A stretch of DNA of 62,781 nt from an uncultured Rhodospirillales bacterium (GTDB lineage Bacteria; Pseudomonadota; Alphaproteobacteria; Azospirillales; Azospirillaceae): assembly GCA_903927615.1 (NCBI GenBank), contig CAIYNU010000090.1:1-62781 (forward strand), in the 5' to 3' direction. Positions 57,513 to 62,781 of this stretch are shown piece after piece. How positions within the stretch are numbered: the first letter of the stretch is position 1; every line of letters begins with the position of its first letter. The position numbers were made by a program, and so were the translations under genes. Under the pieces are notes generated by a model. That model was not told the DNA's origin. It made no database searches and saw nothing but the letters and a program-made list of their open reading frames with translations.

Positions 57513-58988
57513 ATGGCGAGCGAAAAGCCGGTCCCAAAGCCGATCGTCGGTCCGATCCTGCACTTCCGGGGCGAAGGCAACGATCGCTGGCGGCTGTCGG
57601 CCCTGTTTGTCTTCGAAGGCACCGCGGAACCCGACGATCTGGTGGTGGAGGGCCTCGGCCTGCCGGTGCCGCCGCGCCACGTCTTCGTCTGGCGCGGCCG
57701 GCACATCTGGCGCTTTGTGTTCGCGGTGCCGCGCGGTCAGCACGACCAGCGCATCACCTATGGTTTTCCCAAACGGGATGCCCGGTGGACGGTCACGATC
57801 CCGGGCCAGTTCGCCCAACTGCGCCTGGCCTATACCGCCTCCAACGGCATCCATGACGACGACGAGGTGGCCTCGCTGCCCCACGGCACCGACGGCATGT
57901 GGACCCCCTTGCTGAAGCAGCACGCCGAACGGCCCTATCATCTGCTGCTCCAGGGCGGCGACCAGCTCCACGCCGACAATTTGTGGCGTGAATGCACGGC
58001 GCTGGCCGAGTGGTGGCGCCAACCGGCCCCCGGCCGCTACGGGCAACCCTTTACCCGGACCATGGCCGACCAGGCCATGGACTACTTCTTCGACGCCTAT
58101 TGCGACACGCTGGCCAGGCCGGCCTATGCCCGGGCGATGGCCTCGATTCCGTCGGTGATGATGTGGGACGACCACGACATTTTCGACGGCTGGGGCTCGC
58201 GCCCGGACCCCGAGCATCAATGTCAGGTCTATCGCGGCCTGTTTGCGGTCGCGCGCCGCCAGTTTTCGCTGTTCCAACTGGGGGCCGGCATCCGCGATCC
58301 CCTGGATCAGGTTTGGGGGGCCGAAACCGCAACCTTTACCCAAGGCGTGCGAATCGGCGATCTGGGCATCCTGGCCCTGGACTTGCGCTCCGAGCGCAGC
58401 CGGACCGAGATTCTGGGCGAGGCCACCCTGAAAGAGTTGCCGAGCTGGCTGACCCGCTTCGCCGGCTGCAAAAACCTGCTGATCATGTCCTGCGTCCCCC
58501 TGGCCTTCGTTGGTCTCGGCTGGGTCGAGGGTCTGGTCAACGCCCTGAAACCACGGTCCCATGTCGATGACGATCTGCGCGACCAATGGCGCAGCCCGGC
58601 CCACCGGGAGGAATGGCTGCGGTTGCTGCATATGCTGGCCGATTTCAGCCTGCGTTACCGCTGCCGGGTGACCGCACTGTCCGGGGAGGTCCATCTGGGG
58701 ACGACGGCGACGATCCGCGGCGGCGGCGTCGAGATGTGGCAACTCACCGCCTCGGGCGTGGTCCACCCGCCGCCCAGCCCCCTGGCCACCTGGGGACTGA
58801 GCCGGCTGGCGCGGAGCCCGGAACGGGTGTCGGACGACTTTACCATCGACCTGCCGCGTTTCGCCGAAACCCGTCGGCGCTTCATCCGGGCCCGCACCTT
58901 CCTCAGCATCGGGTTCGACCGGCAGAATCACGTCCTGGCCCGCTGGCATTCCGAACAGCATCCCGAACAATATAATCTCATCATTTGA
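57513..58988 (+). CDS. PhoD-like phosphatase
   Basis: The 491-residue metallophosphatase-like protein has GGDQLHAD, WDDHDIFDGWG and LSGEVHLGTTA, the metal-binding motifs of PhoD-type enzymes. There is no signal peptide, so it acts in the cytoplasm, unlike secreted PhoD. The ATG at 57513 has GGAGG at 57499-57503. The frame is open upstream but without a start of similar quality. Confidence 0.8.
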   Translation: MASEKPVPKPIVGPILHFRGEGNDRWRLSALFVFEGTAEPDDLVVEGLGLPVPPRHVFVWRGRHIWRFVFAVPRGQHDQRITYGFPKRDARWTVTIPGQFAQLRLAYTASNGIHDDDEVASLPHGTDGMWTPLLKQHAERPYHLLLQGGDQLHADNLWRECTALAEWWRQPAPGRYGQPFTRTMADQAMDYFFDAYCDTLARPAYARAMASIPSVMMWDDHDIFDGWGSRPDPEHQCQVYRGLFAVARRQFSLFQLGAGIRDPLDQVWGAETATFTQGVRIGDLGILALDLRSERSRTEILGEATLKELPSWLTRFAGCKNLLIMSCVPLAFVGLGWVEGLVNALKPRSHVDDDLRDQWRSPAHREEWLRLLHMLADFSLRYRCRVTALSGEVHLGTTATIRGGGVEMWQLTASGVVHPPPSPLATWGLSRLARSPERVSDDFTIDLPRFAETRRRFIRARTFLSIGFDRQNHVLARWHSEQHPEQYNLII

Positions 58989-59086
58989 TCATCCGGGCGC
59001 CCGGCCCTACTTGATGTGCCGTTGCCCGCCCGCCCGCCGTCCCCCTCCCCTTCGGCCAAAGACCGTGCCCATGGCTGACCTGCCCC

Positions 59087-61870
59087 ATGGCTGACCGCGA
59101 CGATAACGACCGCCCCTCGCCGGAGGCCCTGCTGGAGCAGGTCAACCGGGAGCATCGCGGCCGGCTCAAGATTTTCCTGGGCGCCGCCCCGGGAGTCGGC
59201 AAGACCTATGCCATGCTGCGCACCGCCCAGTTCCGGCGGCGCGAGGGTGTGGATATCGTGGCCGGCGTGGTCGAAACCCATGGCCGCCGCGAAACCGAGG
59301 CCTTCCTGCGCGGATTGGAAACCATTCCGCGTCAGAAAATCGAATATCGCGGCCTCCATTTCGAGGAGATGGACCTCGACGCCATCCTGCGCCGCCGGCC
59401 TAAGCTGGTGCTGGTGGACGAACTGGCCCACACCAACGTCCCAGGCAGCCGTCACCCCAAGCGCCACCAGGACGTGACTGAATTACTGGACGCCGGCATT
59501 GACGTGTATTCGACGCTCAACATCCAGCACCTGGAAAGTTTGAACGACGTCATCGCCCGCATCGCCGGTATCCAGGTGCGCGAGACCGTCCCCGACAGCG
59601 TGCTCCAAAAGGCGGACGAGATCGAGGTCATCGATCTGCCGCCCCAGGAGTTGATGCAACGTCTGTCCGAGGGCAAGGTCTACATTCCCGACCAGGCCCG
59701 GCGGGCGATGCAGAACTTCTTTTCGCCGGGCAACCTGACGGCGCTCCGCGAACTGGCGTTGCGCTACGCGGCCGAGCGGGTGGACGAGCAGATGCTCTCG
59801 TACATGCGCGCCCACGCCATTCCCGGACCATGGCCGACTCGGGAGCGGATCATGGTCTGCATCGGCACCGATGCGGTGGCGTTCCGGCTGGTGCGCACCG
59901 GCAAGCGCGCCTCCGAGCGGCGCCAGGCACCTTGGGTGGTGGTCTATGTCGAAACCTCCCATCACCAGACCCTGCCCGACGAGGTCAAGGACCAGATTTC
60001 GGCGGCCCTACGGCTGGCCGAGCAACTGGGCGCCGAAACCGCGGTGCTCAGCGGCGAGGACGTGACCCAGGAAATCATCACCGCCGCCCGCCAGCGCAAC
60101 GTCAGCCAACTGATCGTCGGCAAGTCCCATCGGCCGACCTGGACCCGGCTGTTCCGCAACACCGTGACCGACGCGCTGTTGTCCCGGGGCCAGACCTTCG
60201 ACGTGCTGGTGATCACCAGCGACGAAACCCCGACCAGCCCCAAAGCCGTCGCCGCCGCGGCCGCCCGACGGGCGGCGGCGGTGCCGTGGAAGGATTACCT
60301 GTTCGCGCTGGAGGCTGCGGCCGTGGCGCTCGGCGTCGCCTTCCTCGGCGATACCGTGTTCGGCTTTTCCAATCTCGCGCTGATCTTCATGGCCGCCGTG
60401 CTGATCGCGGGGATTCGCGGCGGCATCATGCCGTCGTTGGTGGTGTCGCTGATCAGCTTCCTCTCCTATACTTACTTTTTCAAAGAGCCTCGCTATACCC
60501 TGCTGATTTATAACTCCCAGGAGATTTTCGAGTTTGCCGCCTTTCTGGCCGCCGCCGTCGTCACCGGCCATTACACGGCAGGCGTGCGACGGCGAGAGCA
60601 GGCCACCAAACAAAGCGCCCGGCGGACCGCCACACTATACGACTTCAGCCGCAAGATCGCCGGTGCCGGCGTGCTGGACGACGTGCTGTGGGCCGTCGTC
60701 CACCATGTGGCGTCCACCATCCAAGGCCGGGCGCTGGTGCTGATGCGCAAGGATGCCGGGTTGGAAATCGTGGCCGGCTACCCGCCGGAAGACCAGTTGG
60801 ACACGGTATCGGGAGCGGCGGCCAATTGGGCCTGGAATCACGGCAAAACCGCCGGCCGGGGCTCGGGCACCCTGCCCGGCGCCGAATGGTTGTTCCTGCC
60901 GCTGCGCACCGCCCGCGGGCCGGTTGGGGTGCTGGGCGTGGCCATGCAGGGACCGGACAAGCTGCTGTCGCCCGAGCAGACCCGGTTGTTGGATGCCTTG
61001 GCCGGTCAGGCGGCGGTGGCCATCGAGCGGACCAATCTTGTCTCGGACTACGAGCAACAGCGGGTGCTGGCCGAAACCGAACGGCTGCGCGCGGCGTTGC
61101 TGTCGTCGATCTCTCACGATTTGCGGACGCCGCTGGTGGCCATCACCGGATCGGTGACGAGCCTGCTCAGCTACTGGACGTCTTTCGACGACGACACCCG
61201 GCGGGAGTTGCTCCAGACCATCGTCGACGAAGCCGAACGGCTCAATCGCTTCGTCCAAAACCTGCTGGACATGACCCGCCTGGGTTCGGGCGCCTTGCGG
61301 CCGCGCCTGGATTGGGCAGAAATTCACGACGTCATCGGCTCGGCGCTGGAGCGGTTGAAGAAGCATATCTCGAAGCGTCCGCTGGAACTCGACATCGAGG
61401 CGGGCCTGCCGCTGCTGCACCTGGACTTCGTCCTGATCACCCAGGTGATGATCAATATTCTCGATAATGCCTGCAAATACTCCCCGGCCGGCAGCCGCAT
61501 CGCCATCAAGGCCCGCCGCGACGGCCGGCGCGTGACGGTATCGGTGACGGACGACGGGCCGGGCATTCCCGAGAACGAGCGCGAACGGGTATTCGACATG
61601 TTCTACCGGGTCAAGACCACCGGGCAGCAGACCATGGGCACCGGCCTGGGTCTGGCCATCTGCCGGGGCATTGTCGAAGCCCATGGCGGCACCGTGTCCG
61701 CCTGTTCCGGCCCGTCGGACCGTGGCACGGTGATCACCATCGGCTTGCCCGTGGCCGATGCCCCGCCTTTGCCGGCCCATCTGGACGAACCGCCGCCCCC
61801 CGACCCCACAGAGCTGCTGCTGCCGCCGGAACCGCACCATGATCATCAGGCCCATGATCCCCAGCGGTGA
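59087..61870 (+). CDS. kdpD: Potassium sensor histidine kinase KdpD
   Basis: The 927-residue kinase has the KdpD N-terminal P-loop domain (GAAPGVGKT 32-40; DELAHTN from Asp111), a universal-stress-like domain, four transmembrane helices (DUF4118, ~400-500), a GAF domain, and the H-box ISHDLRTPLVAITGSV with His677 plus HATPase (DDGPGIPE, GTGLGLAICRG). It normally controls kdpFABC through KdpE in response to low K+. kdpE lies 100 bases downstream; kdpFABC is absent from the window. Confidence 0.95.
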   Translation: MADRDDNDRPSPEALLEQVNREHRGRLKIFLGAAPGVGKTYAMLRTAQFRRREGVDIVAGVVETHGRRETEAFLRGLETIPRQKIEYRGLHFEEMDLDAILRRRPKLVLVDELAHTNVPGSRHPKRHQDVTELLDAGIDVYSTLNIQHLESLNDVIARIAGIQVRETVPDSVLQKADEIEVIDLPPQELMQRLSEGKVYIPDQARRAMQNFFSPGNLTALRELALRYAAERVDEQMLSYMRAHAIPGPWPTRERIMVCIGTDAVAFRLVRTGKRASERRQAPWVVVYVETSHHQTLPDEVKDQISAALRLAEQLGAETAVLSGEDVTQEIITAARQRNVSQLIVGKSHRPTWTRLFRNTVTDALLSRGQTFDVLVITSDETPTSPKAVAAAAARRAAAVPWKDYLFALEAAAVALGVAFLGDTVFGFSNLALIFMAAVLIAGIRGGIMPSLVVSLISFLSYTYFFKEPRYTLLIYNSQEIFEFAAFLAAAVVTGHYTAGVRRREQATKQSARRTATLYDFSRKIAGAGVLDDVLWAVVHHVASTIQGRALVLMRKDAGLEIVAGYPPEDQLDTVSGAAANWAWNHGKTAGRGSGTLPGAEWLFLPLRTARGPVGVLGVAMQGPDKLLSPEQTRLLDALAGQAAVAIERTNLVSDYEQQRVLAETERLRAALLSSISHDLRTPLVAITGSVTSLLSYWTSFDDDTRRELLQTIVDEAERLNRFVQNLLDMTRLGSGALRPRLDWAEIHDVIGSALERLKKHISKRPLELDIEAGLPLLHLDFVLITQVMINILDNACKYSPAGSRIAIKARRDGRRVTVSVTDDGPGIPENERERVFDMFYRVKTTGQQTMGTGLGLAICRGIVEAHGGTVSACSGPSDRGTVITIGLPVADAPPLPAHLDEPPPPDPTELLLPPEPHHDHQAHDPQR

Positions 61871-61969
61871 CGCGGCCGGCCGCGAGCCCCATGTCTTAAC
61901 GGTGACTTTTGCTTTCGCTTTTTAAGAACCCCGGAAACGCCGCGGACGACACAATGGGTCAAATCTCCC

Positions 61970-62677
61970 ATGGGTAAAATCGCCAAGAAAAAGATTCTGG
62001 TGATCGACGACGAACCGCAAATCCGGAAGTTTCTGCGGATCAGTCTGGGTGCCCACGGCCACGCCGTGCTCGAGGCCGCCACCGCCGGTGAGGCGGTGGC
62101 CCTGGCCACCGACGAGGCCCCGGACCTGATCATCCTGGACCTCAGCCTGCCCGACCTGGACGGCCACGAGGCGCTGTCGCGGCTACGCGACTGCTGCCGG
62201 GCCGCCATCATCGTGCTGACCGTGCGGACCGGCGAGGCCGACAAAATCGAGGCCCTCGACCGCGGCGCCGACGACTACGTCACCAAGCCGTTCGGCATCG
62301 CCGAGTTGATGTCCCGCATCGAGATTGCCTTGCATCACCGCGCCGCCGCCGGCCATGCGCCCAACCGGGAGTTCCGGACCGCGGATCTGGTGGTCGACCT
62401 TGAAACCCACCGGGTGACGCGCGGCGGTCGCGACGTCCCGCTGACCAACCGCGAATTCGAAACCCTGCGCCTGCTGATCCGTCACGCCGGCAAGGTCCTG
62501 ACGTACCAACAGATTTTGCGCGAGGTGTGGGGCCCCGCCCACATCCACGAAACCCAATATCTGCGCGTCCACATGGGAAAGTTGCGTAACAAACTGGAGC
62601 CCGAGCCAACCCGTCCCCACTTCATCATCACCGAACCGGCGGTCGGCTACCGGTTCAAACCGGCCGACGGCAGCTAG
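61970..62677 (+). CDS. kdpE: Response regulator KdpE
   Basis: The 235-residue OmpR-family regulator has an intact receiver (Asp57; DDE at 13-15) and a winged-helix domain ending TEPAVGYRFKPAD, with LRVHMGKLRNKLE typical of KdpE. It is the output partner of KdpD. A hairpin repeat follows the gene. Confidence 0.93.
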   Translation: MGKIAKKKILVIDDEPQIRKFLRISLGAHGHAVLEAATAGEAVALATDEAPDLIILDLSLPDLDGHEALSRLRDCCRAAIIVLTVRTGEADKIEALDRGADDYVTKPFGIAELMSRIEIALHHRAAAGHAPNREFRTADLVVDLETHRVTRGGRDVPLTNREFETLRLLIRHAGKVLTYQQILREVWGPAHIHETQYLRVHMGKLRNKLEPEPTRPHFIITEPAVGYRFKPADGS

Positions 62678-62713
62678 CGTGTTGTGTCAGCAAAATTGCC
62701 AGGTTAACGGTTT

Positions 62714-62760
62714 CCAAAGGCCGTCGGCCTTTGGTGGGGTCGTAGGGACAAAGCCCCTAC
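62714..62760. repeat. Multi-hairpin intergenic repeat, copy 2
   Basis: After kdpE lie a perfect 9-bp hairpin CCAAAGGCC/GGCCTTTGG (62714-62734) and a second stem GTAGGG/CCCTAC (62742-62760) containing the shared ACAAAGCCCC core. The middle hairpin of copy 1 is missing. Confidence 0.65.
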
Positions 62761-62781
62761 AAAATGCCTTCGGCGACCAGG

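Noticed and set aside
1-62781. tRNA, rRNA, insertion sequences, integrase or prophage
   Set aside because: No cloverleaf-like T-arm sequences, transposase motifs or phage structural genes were seen; a dedicated scan would be needed to exclude small RNAs.

Overview
The window is a high-GC chromosomal segment of an alphaproteobacterium, most likely from the Rhodospirillales (Rhodospirillaceae-like). This rests on gene content: CtrA next to fliI-fliJ, the alphaproteobacterial flagellar regulators FliX and FlbD, DUF4169, the argH-small lipoprotein-lysA block with a divergent TlpA gene, and the YciI/EVE pair. No rRNA, tRNA, CRISPR array, insertion sequence or integrase was seen. Gene calls rest on reading the translated sequence; no database search was run.

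Layout. 1-5,130: an AT-rich edge, a small secreted protein, DUF4169, a large AsmA-like protein and YccF. 5,220-8,380: an EnvZ/OmpR-type two-component system divergent from a Spy/CpxP-like periplasmic protein, with operator-like repeats between them. 8,430-14,315: a PduO-type cobalamin adenosyltransferase, a fatty acid desaturase, fliX, a RhaD-type aldolase/dehydrogenase fusion, cobS and cobC. 14,312-18,750: an alpha/beta hydrolase, a glycosyltransferase, two tandem fluoride channels and a D-lactate dehydrogenase-like flavoprotein. 18,729-21,535: ctrA divergent from fliI-fliJ. 21,614-27,149: acs, EVE, YciI, tyrS and anmK.

27,165-30,729 holds a dCache-PAS histidine kinase followed 28 bp later by a TIR-domain protein with a degenerate NTPase-like C-terminus. 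30,930-39,206 holds a polytopic membrane protein and the flagellar cluster fliF-fliG-fliH-fliN-motA-like-flbD. 39,511-45,843 holds a glycosyltransferase and argG, lysA, an LptM-like lipoprotein and argH, divergent from a TlpA-like thioredoxin. 46,015-48,396 is a lower-GC insert: an AAA ATPase, a DUF4276 (Toprim-like) gene broken by a one-base frameshift, and an AT-rich orphan gene; it looks like a decaying defence module. 48,493-51,074 is a solute-binding protein translationally coupled to a histidine kinase. The rest is glgB with an N-terminal minisatellite, a lysozyme-like protein, DUF455, a CHAP amidase, a methyltransferase, a PhoD-like phosphatase, and kdpD-kdpE without kdpFABC.

Regulatory logic: CtrA, FliX and FlbD together with the MS ring, switch and export ATPase genes form most of an alphaproteobacterial cell-cycle/flagellar circuit. 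The strongest candidates for undescribed biology are the kinase-TIR operon, the AAA-DUF4276-orphan module, the kinase/binding-protein pair and a multi-hairpin intergenic repeat present in two copies.
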